Source: VRUE01 sp963774405
GTDB lineage: Bacteria > Actinomycetota > Thermoleophilia > Solirubrobacterales > 70-9
Direction: 5' to 3'
DNA length: 64,000 bases
Assembly (NCBI GenBank): GCA_963774405.1
Contig: CAVZEV010000004.1
Location: 186,001-250,000 of the forward strand
Shown here in pieces: positions 1 through 8,141 of the stretch. The notes beneath the pieces are model-generated. The model had not been told where the DNA came from. It was given only the letters and a program-made list of their open reading frames with translations, and searched no databases. The position numbers were made by a program, and so were the translations under genes. Within the stretch, counting starts at the first letter, position 1, and the number at the start of each line of letters is the position of its first letter.

Positions 1-990
1 GACGCCGTCGAGGTCGTCCAGGCGGCCGAGGGCGCCGGCTACGAGTCGGTCTGGGTGGCCGAGTCCTACGGCTCCGACGTGGTCAGCGTGCTGGCCTGGC
101 TGGCGCCGCAGACGACGACGATCAAGCTCGGCGCCGCGATCATGCAGGTGCCCGCCCGCCCGCCCGCCGCGGCGGCGATGGCGGGGGCGACGATCGACAA
201 GCTCTCCGGCGGCCGCTTCCTCTTCGGCTTCGGTCCCTCCGGCCCGCAGGTCTCCGAGGGCTGGTACGGCGTGCCCTACGCCAAGCCCTGGGGCCGCACC
301 CGCGAGTACATCGAGGTCGTGCGCGAGATCATCGCCCGCGAGGGACCGGTCAATCACCAGGGCGAGCATTACCAGCTGCCGCTGCCCGGTGGCGAGGGCA
401 AGCCGCTGAAGCTCAACTTCCACCCCGAGCGCAACGAGATCCCGGTCTTCGTCGGCGCGATCGGCCGCAAGTCGGTCGAGATGGCGGCCGAGATCTGCGA
501 CGGCTGGATCCCGATCTTCTTCAGCGTCGACGCCTTCGAGCAGACCTGGGGCGAGCACCTGGAGGCCGGCTTCGCCAAGGGCGGGCGGCAGCGCTCCGAC
601 CTCGAGGTCTCGCCCTCGCTGCAGGTGGCGATCGACGGCGACCTCGAGGCGGCCAAGGCCGTGGTCAAGGCCGGCCTCGTCCTCTACTTCGGCGGCATGG
701 GCAGCCGCAAGACCAACTTCTACGTTGACCTCGCCCACCGCTTCGGCTTCGGCGAGGTCGCCGACGAGGTCCAGAAGCGCTTCCAGGACGGCGACCGCGC
801 CGGCGCCTATGAGGCGATGCCCGACGAGATCGTCGAGGCGACCTCGCTGGTCGGCACCGAGGCCGAGGTGGCGGAGCGGATCGAGCGCTTCCAGGGAGCC
901 GGCATCGACCGCCTGATCGTCTCGCCGGTCCACGCCGAGAAGAGCCAACAACTGCACACCTTGCAGCGCCTCGCGGCGCTCATCGCGTAG
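1..990 (+). CDS. LLM-class (luciferase-like) F420-dependent oxidoreductase, 5' partial
   Basis: The frame is open from base 1, reading DAVEVVQAAEGAGYESVW, and ends at a TAG, so the start lies just outside the window. About 329 residues are visible of a family that usually has 330-350, so only a short N-terminus is missing. The TIM-barrel luciferase pattern is clear: an early strand with ESVWVAESYGSD, a conserved GGRFLFGFGPSGPQVSEGWYG segment, and a C-terminal LVGTEAEVAERIERF. Members of this family usually use reduced coenzyme F420 or flavin for hydride transfer. The substrate cannot be read from the sequence. The transhydrogenase genes follow 18 bp later on the same strand. Confidence 0.85.
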   Translation, partial: DAVEVVQAAEGAGYESVWVAESYGSDVVSVLAWLAPQTTTIKLGAAIMQVPARPPAAAAMAGATIDKLSGGRFLFGFGPSGPQVSEGWYGVPYAKPWGRTREYIEVVREIIAREGPVNHQGEHYQLPLPGGEGKPLKLNFHPERNEIPVFVGAIGRKSVEMAAEICDGWIPIFFSVDAFEQTWGEHLEAGFAKGGRQRSDLEVSPSLQVAIDGDLEAAKAVVKAGLVLYFGGMGSRKTNFYVDLAHRFGFGEVADEVQKRFQDGDRAGAYEAMPDEIVEATSLVGTEAEVAERIERFQGAGIDRLIVSPVHAEKSQQLHTLQRLAALIA

Positions 991-1008
991 TCTCCCCCGC
1001 CGCGTCCA

Positions 1009-2139
1009 ATGAAGATCGGAGTGCCGAAAGAGACCGCCGAGGGAGAGCGCCGGGTCGCGCTGGTCCCTGACGTAGTCAAATCCCTGGCCGCCGCCGAGAA
1101 CGTCTCGGTGCTGGTCGAGAAGGGCGCCGGCGAGGAAGCCGGCCACCCCGACTCCCAGTACAGCGAAGCGGGGGCCGAGGTCGTCGAGGGCGAGGTTACG
1201 TGGGGCGCCGACGTGGTCCTTCGCGTCGCCGCCCCTTCCGCCGAGGAAATCGCTCGCCTCAACTCCAACCAGATCTTTATCGGTCATCTCTCGCCCTGGA
1301 CCGCCGCCGAGACGAACAAGGCGCTGGCAGCGAGTGGCGTCACCAGCTTCGCGATGGAGGCGGTGCCGCGCACGACGCGCGCCCAGGCGATGGACGCGCT
1401 CTCCTCGCAGGCCGCCGCCGCCGGTTATGCCGCGAGCCTGATTGCCGCCCGTGAGTCGGGCCGCTTCTACGGGATGATGACCACCGCCGCCGGCACCGTG
1501 CCGCCGGCCAAGGTGCTCGTGCTCGGCGCCGGCGTCGCCGGCCTGCAGGCGGTCGCCACCGCCAAGCGGCTGGGCGCGATCGTCACCGGTTTCGACATCC
1601 GCCGCGCGGCCTGGGAGCAGATCGCCTCGCTCGGCGGCCGGCCGCTGGAACTGGACTTCATCCCCGACGCCGAGGGCGAGGGCGGCTACGCCCGGCCGCT
1701 CACCGACGAGGAGAACGCCCAGGTGCGCGACGCGCTCGGCGAGAACGCCGCCAAGCAGGACGTGATCGTCACCACCGCCGCGATCCCGGGTCGCCCGGCG
1801 CCGCTGCTGATCACCGCCGAGGCGGTGCGCGGCATGCAGCCCGGCTCGGTGATCGTCGACCTCGCCGCCGAGACCGGCGGCAACTGCGAGCTGACCGAGG
1901 CCGGCCAGACCGTGGTCGAGGGCGGCGTCAAGGTGATCGGCCCGCGCAACCTGGCCAGCGAGATGCCGGTGCCCGCCTCCCAGCTCTACGCCAAGAACCT
2001 CGAGAACCTGCTCGGCCTGTTGGTTTCCGAGGAGGGCGAGCTGAAGATCGACTTCGAGGACGACATCGTCGCCGCCGCCTGCATCACCCACGGCGGCGAG
2101 ATCAAGAACGAGCGCGCGGCGGGGAGGGATTCGGCATGA
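1009..2139 (+). CDS. pntAA: NAD(P) transhydrogenase subunit alpha, part 1 (NAD-binding domain I)
   Basis: 376 aa, starting MKIGVPKE. This is domain I of the proton-translocating transhydrogenase, which moves hydride from NADH to NADP+ using the proton gradient. The alanine dehydrogenase/PNT N-terminal fold comes first. The Rossmann motif GAGVAGLQ follows at about residues 173-180, and the loop with RTTRAQAMDALSSQA lies around 121-135. The C-terminus is soluble, with no membrane helices, as expected when the alpha subunit is split in two. The stop overlaps the start of the next gene in an ATGA, which suggests translational coupling. It is the first gene of the pntAA-pntAB-pntB operon. Confidence 0.95.
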   Translation: MKIGVPKETAEGERRVALVPDVVKSLAAAENVSVLVEKGAGEEAGHPDSQYSEAGAEVVEGEVTWGADVVLRVAAPSAEEIARLNSNQIFIGHLSPWTAAETNKALAASGVTSFAMEAVPRTTRAQAMDALSSQAAAAGYAASLIAARESGRFYGMMTTAAGTVPPAKVLVLGAGVAGLQAVATAKRLGAIVTGFDIRRAAWEQIASLGGRPLELDFIPDAEGEGGYARPLTDEENAQVRDALGENAAKQDVIVTTAAIPGRPAPLLITAEAVRGMQPGSVIVDLAAETGGNCELTEAGQTVVEGGVKVIGPRNLASEMPVPASQLYAKNLENLLGLLVSEEGELKIDFEDDIVAAACITHGGEIKNERAAGRDSA

Positions 2140-2456
2140 GCGTGATGACCGAGGTGACGATCTTCGTGCTCGCCGCCTTCGTCGGCTTCGAGGTGATCTC
2201 GAAGGTGCCGACGACGCTGCACACGCCGCTGATGTCGCAGACCAACGCGATCCACGGCATCGTCATGCTCGGCGGGCTGATCGTCGTCGGCTACGCCAAC
2301 GACCCGCTCGAGTACGTGATCGGCACGATCGCGATCGCCTTCGGCGCGATCAACATCGTCGGTGGCTTCATGGTCACCGACCGCATGCTCGGCATGTTCT
2401 CCAAAAAGCCGAAACCCAAGGCCGACGCTGACGGCAAGGGCGGGGCCGGCAAATGA
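2136..2456 (+). CDS. pntAB: NAD(P) transhydrogenase subunit alpha, part 2 (membrane domain)
   Basis: 106 aa. This is the small membrane part of the alpha subunit, with three to four hydrophobic helices (TIFVLAAFVGFEVI, AIHGIVMLGGLIVVG, YVIGTIAIAFGAINIVGG) and a Lys-rich C-terminal tail (FSKKPKPKADADGKGG). In the three-subunit form of the enzyme it packs with the PntB helices to build the proton channel. It overlaps both neighbours by four bases (ATGA at each junction), so the three genes are almost certainly co-translated. Confidence 0.93.
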   Translation: MSVMTEVTIFVLAAFVGFEVISKVPTTLHTPLMSQTNAIHGIVMLGGLIVVGYANDPLEYVIGTIAIAFGAINIVGGFMVTDRMLGMFSKKPKPKADADGKGGAGK

Positions 2457-3886
2457 CCCTGCTCGCCGTGCTCGAACCGGGTGGCAGCGCCGCCACCGCG
2501 CTCTACATCGTCGCCTTCTCGCTCTTCATCATCGGGATCAAGCAGGGCACCCACCCGACCACGGCCAAGCGCGGCAACCAGATCGCCGCCGTCGGCATGG
2601 CGGTCGCCATCGTCACCACGCTGCTGCTCGACGGCATCGGCAACTGGGGCCTGATCGCGCTCGGCCTCGGTATCGGCACCGCGGTCGGCGTGATCGCCTC
2701 GATCCGCGTGCAGATGACCGAGATGCCGCAGATGGTCGCCCTCTACAACGGCGTCGGCGGCGGCGCCGTGGCGCTGATCGCCTGGTCGGAGCTGCGCCAC
2801 GGGATCAGCGGCATCAACTCCGGCGATATCGCCTCGATCCCGCTCGAAGAGCTGATTCCCACCCTCTTCGCCGCGGTCGTCGGTTCGGTCTCCTTCTGGG
2901 GCTCGAACATCGCCTTCGCCAAGCTGCAGGGCCTGATCCCGACCAAGCCGCTCTCGGTGCCGGGGCAGCAGGTGATCAACGCCGTCCTGCTGATCGGCAT
3001 CCTCGCCGCCTGCGTCGACATCGCGGTCAACAACGGCGATCCCTCGCAGGCGATCTTCATCGCCATCCTGCTCGCCGCGGCGCTGCTCGGCAACCTCGTC
3101 GTGCTGCCGATCGGCGGCGCCGACATGCCGGTGGTGATCTCGCTGCTCAACGCCTTCACCGGCCTCTCGGCCGCGGCTGCCGGCTTCGCCCTGCACAACG
3201 TGGCGCTGATCGTCGCCGGCACCCTGGTCGGCTCCTCGGGAACGATCCTGACGATGGAGATGGCGACCGCGATGAACCGCTCGGTGGGCAACGTGCTCTT
3301 CGCCGGCTTCGGCGGCGCGCCCTCGGGCGGCGGCGGCGCTGCCACCGAGGAACGACCGCACGTCTCGATCGGCGCCCAGGACGCGGCGATCAAGCTCGCC
3401 TACGCCGACACCGTGGTGATCGTGCCCGGCTACGGCCTCGCCGTCGCCCAGGCCCAGCACGCGATCAAGGAGGTCGCCGACGAGCTGGAGAAGCGCGGCG
3501 TCACCGTCAACTACGCGATCCATCCCGTTGCCGGCCGCATGCCCGGCCATATGAACGTGCTGCTGGCCGAGGCCGACGTGCCCTACGAGCAGCTCAAGGA
3601 GATGGAGGAGATCAACCCCGAAATGCCGCGCACCGACGTCGCGGTAATCGTCGGCGCCAACGACGTCACCAACCCGGCGGCCAAGAACGATCCGGACAGC
3701 CCGATTGCCGGCATGCCGATCATCGAAGTTTCCGAGGCGCAGCAGGTGATCGTGATCAAGCGCTCGCTCAGTCCCGGGTTTGCGGGGATCGACAACGATC
3801 TCTTCTATGAACCGAACACGTCGATGCTTTTCGACGACGCGAAGAAGGCGGCGGCGGACATCGCCGCCGAGATTCAGAACCTTTGA
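2453..3886 (+). CDS. pntB: NAD(P) transhydrogenase subunit beta
   Basis: 477 aa. Roughly residues 1-270 form a series of hydrophobic helices (domain II, proton channel). The C-terminal 170 residues are the NADP(H)-binding domain III: the dinucleotide loop IVPGYGLAVAQAQ near residue 323, then HPVAGRMPGHMNVLLAEA, then GANDVTNPAA near residue 400. The length matches the family. It completes the transhydrogenase operon that makes NADPH from NADH. A perfect 27-bp inverted repeat begins 6 bp after the stop codon. Confidence 0.95.
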   Translation: MTLLAVLEPGGSAATALYIVAFSLFIIGIKQGTHPTTAKRGNQIAAVGMAVAIVTTLLLDGIGNWGLIALGLGIGTAVGVIASIRVQMTEMPQMVALYNGVGGGAVALIAWSELRHGISGINSGDIASIPLEELIPTLFAAVVGSVSFWGSNIAFAKLQGLIPTKPLSVPGQQVINAVLLIGILAACVDIAVNNGDPSQAIFIAILLAAALLGNLVVLPIGGADMPVVISLLNAFTGLSAAAAGFALHNVALIVAGTLVGSSGTILTMEMATAMNRSVGNVLFAGFGGAPSGGGGAATEERPHVSIGAQDAAIKLAYADTVVIVPGYGLAVAQAQHAIKEVADELEKRGVTVNYAIHPVAGRMPGHMNVLLAEADVPYEQLKEMEEINPEMPRTDVAVIVGANDVTNPAAKNDPDSPIAGMPIIEVSEAQQVIVIKRSLSPGFAGIDNDLFYEPNTSMLFDDAKKAAADIAAEIQNL

Positions 3887-3892
3887 GGTGGG

Positions 3893-3962
3893 GGCGCCGG
3901 CGGGGCGCCTCTACTCAGGCCGCTTCGCGGGAGTTCCTGAGTAGAGGCGCCCCGCCGGCGCC
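3893..3962 (+). repeat. Perfect 27-bp inverted repeat downstream of pntB
   Basis: Arms 3893-3919 and 3936-3962 are exact reverse complements. The 16-nt loop itself contains a small CCGC-TTC-GCGG hairpin. There is no T-run after the right arm, so it is not a classical intrinsic terminator. Its position right after the pnt operon suggests transcript 3' end formation or mRNA stabilisation, or a palindromic repeat element. Confidence 0.85.
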
Positions 3963-4040
3963 TGCATACTCGGATGGCTGAATCCCAGCCGCGAAGCTCC
4001 GCTTGGGGGAGAGAAAGGGGTCTCCCGGCCTTGAGTGCAG

Positions 4041-4964
4041 ATGCGGGAGCGAGGACAGGGCGCCGTTGAGTACGTCGGATTGCTTGCTCTTCTCGCTTTG
4101 ACCTTGCTCGGGCTGGTCTTCGTGGGAATTCGTCCACCGGGCACTGCGCTCGTGGAGTCGATCGCTTCGCGGATCCTCTGTGCTGCGGCGTTGGCGGATC
4201 GGTGTGGGGACGAGCCGGTGTTGATCGCTACGTATGGGTCCGAAGTGGGGGAGCTGGTGCGGCGGCACATGCCCTGGTTGCTTTTCGAGCGGGGGTCGAA
4301 GGCGGTGCCGGTGAACTTTCGGCGCTGCCGGGAGACGCGGTGTGGCGACGGCAGGGAGCACGGGTTCGTCAAGCGCACCGATGCGGGCTTGCCGGTCGCG
4401 GCCTTCGTCCACGTCGTCGATTGCCGGGCCGATCAGGCCGCCGAGAGCGAAGAGGTGGGCGCCGATTGCTTGGGCTCGCGTGTCGGCAACCTCTACATCC
4501 AGTACTGGACCTACTACGCGGACTCGGCGACCTTCCGCGGGATACCGGTCCTGGGCGATGCCGGCTACCACCCCGACGACTGGGAGGGGGTGCAGATCCG
4601 CATCCGTCCCGACGGGTCGGTCGACGAGCGCGCCTCTTCGCACGACGGCTACAACCAGCGCCCCGGCCCTCTGCGCGGCTGGGCTTCCGACGCCGGCATC
4701 GCGCCGGTCAAGCACGCCGAGGAAGCGGTCGGCCTGCGCCCGGAGAACGGCTGGGGGCCCGAGACGCACCTGCTGATGGTCTCCGGCGGCAGCCACGCCG
4801 GCCACACCGCCGGCATCCCCGAAGTCGTTCGTCTCACCCCCGGCGGCCGCGTCCACCTGATCCCGCTCGAGCCGATCGCGGCCGAAAGCGAGGCGAAATT
4901 CGCGATCAACCCGCCCTGGCGCAAGAAGGTCTGGCGCGACCCCGAGGCCGAAGGCACCAACTGA
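4041..4964 (+). CDS. Flp/TadE-type prepilin signal fused to an unrecognised exported domain
   Basis: 307 aa from ATG 4041; an in-frame GTG at 4035 is an alternative. The N-terminus MRERG-QGAVEYVG followed by LLALLALTLLGLVFVG has the layout of a Flp-type prepilin: a short charged leader, Gly at the cut site, Glu-Tyr at +5/+6 if cut after RG, then a hydrophobic helix. About 270 residues follow that are far longer than any Flp pilin. They contain several Cys residues and a conserved-looking block (YIQYWTYYADSAT, then HPDDWEGVQIRI, then SGGSHAGHTAG) that I cannot place with confidence. Inference: a minor pseudopilin or TadE-like protein carrying a surface domain. It lies alone between the pnt operon and a convergent SDR gene. 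Confidence 0.6.
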   Translation: MRERGQGAVEYVGLLALLALTLLGLVFVGIRPPGTALVESIASRILCAAALADRCGDEPVLIATYGSEVGELVRRHMPWLLFERGSKAVPVNFRRCRETRCGDGREHGFVKRTDAGLPVAAFVHVVDCRADQAAESEEVGADCLGSRVGNLYIQYWTYYADSATFRGIPVLGDAGYHPDDWEGVQIRIRPDGSVDERASSHDGYNQRPGPLRGWASDAGIAPVKHAEEAVGLRPENGWGPETHLLMVSGGSHAGHTAGIPEVVRLTPGGRVHLIPLEPIAAESEAKFAINPPWRKKVWRDPEAEGTN

Positions 4965-5020
4965 CGGTCCTCCCATCTGCCCCCCTTTGACTACCTATGA
5001 GGTGGCGAATGGGGGGAGGA

Positions 5021-5788
5021 TTACTTGGGCGGCATGCGCAGGGCGCCGTCGAGGCGGATCGTCTCGCCGTTGAGCATCGGGTTGGCGACGATCTGGCCGA
5101 CCAGACGGCCGTACTCCTCGGGGCGGCCGAGGCGGGAGGGGAAGGGGATCCCTTCGCCCAGGGCGGTTCGGGCCTCCTCGGGCAGGGCGGCCAGCAGCGG
5201 CGTGTCGAAGAGACCGGGGGCGATGGTGACGACGCGGACGCCGCGCGAGGCCATGTCGCGGGCCGCCGGCAGGGTCATGCCGACGATGCCGCCCTTGGAT
5301 GCGGCGTAGGCGACCTGGCCGATCTGGCCGTCATAGGCGGCGATCGAGGCGGTGTTGATGCAGACGCCGCGCTCACCCTCGCCGTCGGCCTCGTTCTCGC
5401 TCATCGCCGCGGCGGCGAAACGCAGCACGTTGAAGCTGCCGATCAGGTTGACCTTGATCACGTTGGAGAAGAACTCGAGATTGTGGGGGCCGCCCTTGTG
5501 CGCGACTCGCTCGGCCCAGCCGATTCCGGCGCAGCAGACCGAGATGCGCAGCCCGTCGTCGTGCGTCGCCGCCTTCTCGACCGCCGCCGACACGGCCGCC
5601 TCGTCGGTCACGTCGGCCTGTACGAAGGTCGCGCCCGGTCCCAGCTCGGCGACCAGCGCCTCGCCCTTCTCGGCGTTGAGGTCGGCGATCGTCACCGCCG
5701 CTCCGGCCGCGACCAGCGCCCGCGCCGTCGCCTCACCGAGCCCCGAGGCCCCCCCGGCAACCAGCGCGCTCTTTCCCGCGATCTCCAC
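5021..5788 (-). CDS. SDR-family NAD(P)-dependent oxidoreductase
   Basis: 255 aa classical short-chain dehydrogenase. The cofactor motif is AGGASGLG (about 11-18), D60 follows in QADVTD, and the catalytic set is N114, S148, Y161 and K165 (YAASK). The C-terminus, with APGLFDTPLLAALPEEAR and a late INXDGALRMPPK-like end, resembles the type II 3-hydroxyacyl-CoA dehydrogenase group. A role in beta-oxidation is therefore plausible but not proven. It is convergent with the Flp-like gene and divergent from egtB. Confidence 0.85.
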   Translation of the reverse strand: MEIAGKSALVAGGASGLGEATARALVAAGAAVTIADLNAEKGEALVAELGPGATFVQADVTDEAAVSAAVEKAATHDDGLRISVCCAGIGWAERVAHKGGPHNLEFFSNVIKVNLIGSFNVLRFAAAAMSENEADGEGERGVCINTASIAAYDGQIGQVAYAASKGGIVGMTLPAARDMASRGVRVVTIAPGLFDTPLLAALPEEARTALGEGIPFPSRLGRPEEYGRLVGQIVANPMLNGETIRLDGALRMPPK

Positions 5789-5862
5789 GGCTGCGCACCC
5801 TACCGACCCGGGTTCACATCCCGGTAATCAGACCTCGCTAGGGTTTCCGGATCGCCACCGAG

Positions 5863-7041
5863 GTGACGCCCAGCTCCAAGGAAGCGATCACGGAGCGTCT
5901 CGCAGAGGCGCGCCGGTTCACGTTGGAGTTGCTCCAGCCGCTCGACGACGAGCAGCTCAACCGTGTCTACTCGCCGCTGCTCAGCCCGCTGGCCTGGGAC
6001 CTCGGTCACATCGCCAACTTCGAGGAGCTTTGGCTGGTGCAGACGATCGGCGAGCGCGGGCCGCTGTACGGCGAGCTCGGCCGCTTCTACGACGCGATCG
6101 AGAACCCGCGCAAGAGCCGCGGCGAGCTGCCGATCCTGCGCGACGCCGAGCTGCGCGCCTACCTCGAGGACGTGCGTGAGCGCACCCTCGAGGTGCTCGG
6201 CGAGGTCGACATCGGCCCCAACGCCGAGGACCCACTGCTGCGCGAAGGCTTCGTCTACGAGATGCTGCTGGCCCACGAGCAGCAGCACAACGAGACGATG
6301 CTGCAGCTGCTCCAAATGGTCGACGGGTACCAGCTGCCCGGGGCGGGAGGGGCACGCGGAGACGCGGGGCATCTCTCGCCCGGACAAATGCCGGTCCAGT
6401 TGGACCGGCATTTTGAGTATCCGCCCGTTCGAGAGATGCCCCGCGTCTCCGGAGTGGTCCGTGTCCCCGGTGGCCGGTACGAGGTCGGCGCGCCGGAGCG
6501 CGGGTTCGCTTACGACAACGAGCGGCCTCGGCACACGGTCGAGCTCGCCGCATTCGAGATCGATCGAACTCCGGTGGACAACGCCACGTACATCCTGTTC
6601 ATGGAGGACACCGGCGCCGAGGCCCCGATGTACTGGGAGCGCGAGGGCGGCGGGGGGTGGGTGCTGACGAATATGGGAGGTCGCGACCCGATCGACCCGG
6701 CCCATCCCGTCCTTCATGTCTCATGGCACGAGGCCGAGGCGCTCGCTCGCTGGGCGGGCAAGCGACTGCCAAGCGAGTACGAGTGGGAGGCCGCCTCGCC
6801 GCGACTCGATGGCGTCGGCCAGGCCTGGGAATGGACCTCGTCGGACTTCCTCGCCTACCCCGGCTTCGAGGCCTTCCCCTACCCGGAGTACTCGCAGGTC
6901 TTCTTCGGCGGCACCTACAAGGTGCTGCGCGGCGGCTCATGGGCGACCCGCCGCAACGTTATGCGGCCGAGCTTCCGCAACTGGGACCTGCCCGAGCGCC
7001 GCCAGATCTTCTCCGGGGTCAGATTGGCGGCAGACGCATGA
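5863..7041 (+). CDS. egtB: Ergothioneine biosynthesis protein EgtB (sulfoxide synthase)
   Basis: 392 aa from GTG 5863. EgtB is a non-haem iron enzyme that joins a thiol donor to trimethylhistidine in ergothioneine synthesis. The N-terminal DinB-like half carries the iron ligands: H49 in WDLGHIANFEE, and H138/H142 in LLAHEQQHNE (HxxxH). The C-terminal half is a formylglycine-generating-enzyme-like fold (VPGGRYEVGAPERGFAYDNERPRH, then GGSWATRRNVMRPSFRNWD). The linker between the halves, residues about 166-196, is encoded by a nested palindrome (separate entry). The stop overlaps the egtD start in an ATGA. egtA, egtC and egtE are not in the window. Confidence 0.92.
   Translation: MTPSSKEAITERLAEARRFTLELLQPLDDEQLNRVYSPLLSPLAWDLGHIANFEELWLVQTIGERGPLYGELGRFYDAIENPRKSRGELPILRDAELRAYLEDVRERTLEVLGEVDIGPNAEDPLLREGFVYEMLLAHEQQHNETMLQLLQMVDGYQLPGAGGARGDAGHLSPGQMPVQLDRHFEYPPVREMPRVSGVVRVPGGRYEVGAPERGFAYDNERPRHTVELAAFEIDRTPVDNATYILFMEDTGAEAPMYWEREGGGGWVLTNMGGRDPIDPAHPVLHVSWHEAEALARWAGKRLPSEYEWEAASPRLDGVGQAWEWTSSDFLAYPGFEAFPYPEYSQVFFGGTYKVLRGGSWATRRNVMRPSFRNWDLPERRQIFSGVRLAADA
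6358..6450 (+). repeat. Nested palindromic element inside egtB
   Basis: Outer arms 6358-6378 and 6430-6450 are perfect 21-bp reverse complements. Between them lies a second perfect inverted repeat, arms 6386-6398 and 6401-6413, with a 2-nt loop. The element keeps the egtB frame open and encodes about 31 residues exactly at the DinB-FGE domain junction. It therefore looks like an in-frame palindromic insertion tolerated in a linker. Confidence 0.8.
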
Positions 7042-8012
7042 TCGCGATCGAGGTCCACCTCGACGCCGACACCGCGGCGAAGATGGCCAGCGACGTCCGC
7101 GACGGTCTCTCGGCGCAGCCCAAGGAGCTGGCGCCGAAGTACTTCTACGACGAGCGCGGCTCGCAGCTCTTCGAGCAGATCACCGAGCTGGAGGAGTACT
7201 ACCCGACCCGGGCCGAGCGCTCGATCCTGGCCGAGCGCTCCGGCGAGATCATCGCCGCGGCCGGTGCGCCGCGCTCGCTGGTCGAGCTCGGCTCCGGCTC
7301 GGCCGCCAAGACCCGCCACCTGCTCGACGCGATGCGCGAGGCCGGCTGCCTGCACACCTACGTGCCGGTCGACATCTCCGAGGAGATCACCCACGAAACC
7401 GCCGCTCTGCTGGTCGAGGAGTACCCGGGCCTGGCGGTCCGCGGCCTCGTCTGCGACTTCGAGCAGCACCTCGAGCGCATTCCCGACGGCGACGGCGGCC
7501 GCCTCGTCGCCTTCCTCGGCGGCACGATCGGCAACCTCTACCCGCCCGCCCGCCATGAGTTCCTCGTCCGCCTCAGGGAGCTGATGGGGCCCGAGGACCG
7601 GCTCCTGCTCGGTACAGACCTGGTCAAGGGCCGAGAGCGGCTCGAGGCCGCCTACGACGACGCCGACGGCGTCACCGCCGAGTTCAACAAGAACGTGCTG
7701 GCGGTGCTGAACCGCGAGCTCGGCGCCGACTTCGACCTCGACGGCTTCGAGCACGTCGCCCGCTACGACGAGGTCGAGGCGCGGATGGACATCCGCCTGC
7801 GCTCGCTCGAGGCGCAGACCGTGCAGCTCGACGAGATCGACCTCGCGGTCGAGTTCGCCGCCGGCGAGGAGATGCGGACCGAGATCTCGACCAAGTTCAC
7901 CTACGAGAAGCTCGCGTCCGTCTATGAGGAGGCCGGGCTGGCGATCGACGGCTGGTTCACCGACGCCGAGTGCGACTACGCGCTCAGCCTCGCCCGGCAT
8001 TCGTCGGCCTGA
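7038..8012 (+). CDS. egtD: L-histidine N-alpha-methyltransferase EgtD
   Basis: 324 aa from ATG 7038, which overlaps the egtB stop. EgtD trimethylates histidine to hercynine using SAM, the first committed step of ergothioneine synthesis. The family signature PKYFYDERGSQLFEQITELEEYY sits near residue 34, the SAM loop VELGSGSAAKTR near 82, and the FLGGTIGNLYPPAR block near 155. The length matches the family (about 320). The open frame runs further upstream within egtB, but the ATGA junction and the conserved N-terminus fix the start here. Confidence 0.94.
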   Translation: MIAIEVHLDADTAAKMASDVRDGLSAQPKELAPKYFYDERGSQLFEQITELEEYYPTRAERSILAERSGEIIAAAGAPRSLVELGSGSAAKTRHLLDAMREAGCLHTYVPVDISEEITHETAALLVEEYPGLAVRGLVCDFEQHLERIPDGDGGRLVAFLGGTIGNLYPPARHEFLVRLRELMGPEDRLLLGTDLVKGRERLEAAYDDADGVTAEFNKNVLAVLNRELGADFDLDGFEHVARYDEVEARMDIRLRSLEAQTVQLDEIDLAVEFAAGEEMRTEISTKFTYEKLASVYEEAGLAIDGWFTDAECDYALSLARHSSA

Positions 8013-8141
8013 GCATCGTTAGCCCATCGGGGAGGGATCGGGCTTTGCGTTTCTCGTCCGACGTGAGATGGTTTGCGGGCGCATTGATAAAAAAGTCCTG
8101 CGTATTAGGCGGTCGCTGCCGCCGGCAGGAAGGAGATGACA

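Noticed and set aside
2291..3550. Long antisense open frame opposite pntB
   Set aside because: Composition (His/Asp/Arg-rich, no domain) is the usual shadow of a GC-rich gene; pntAB and pntB are certain on the other strand.
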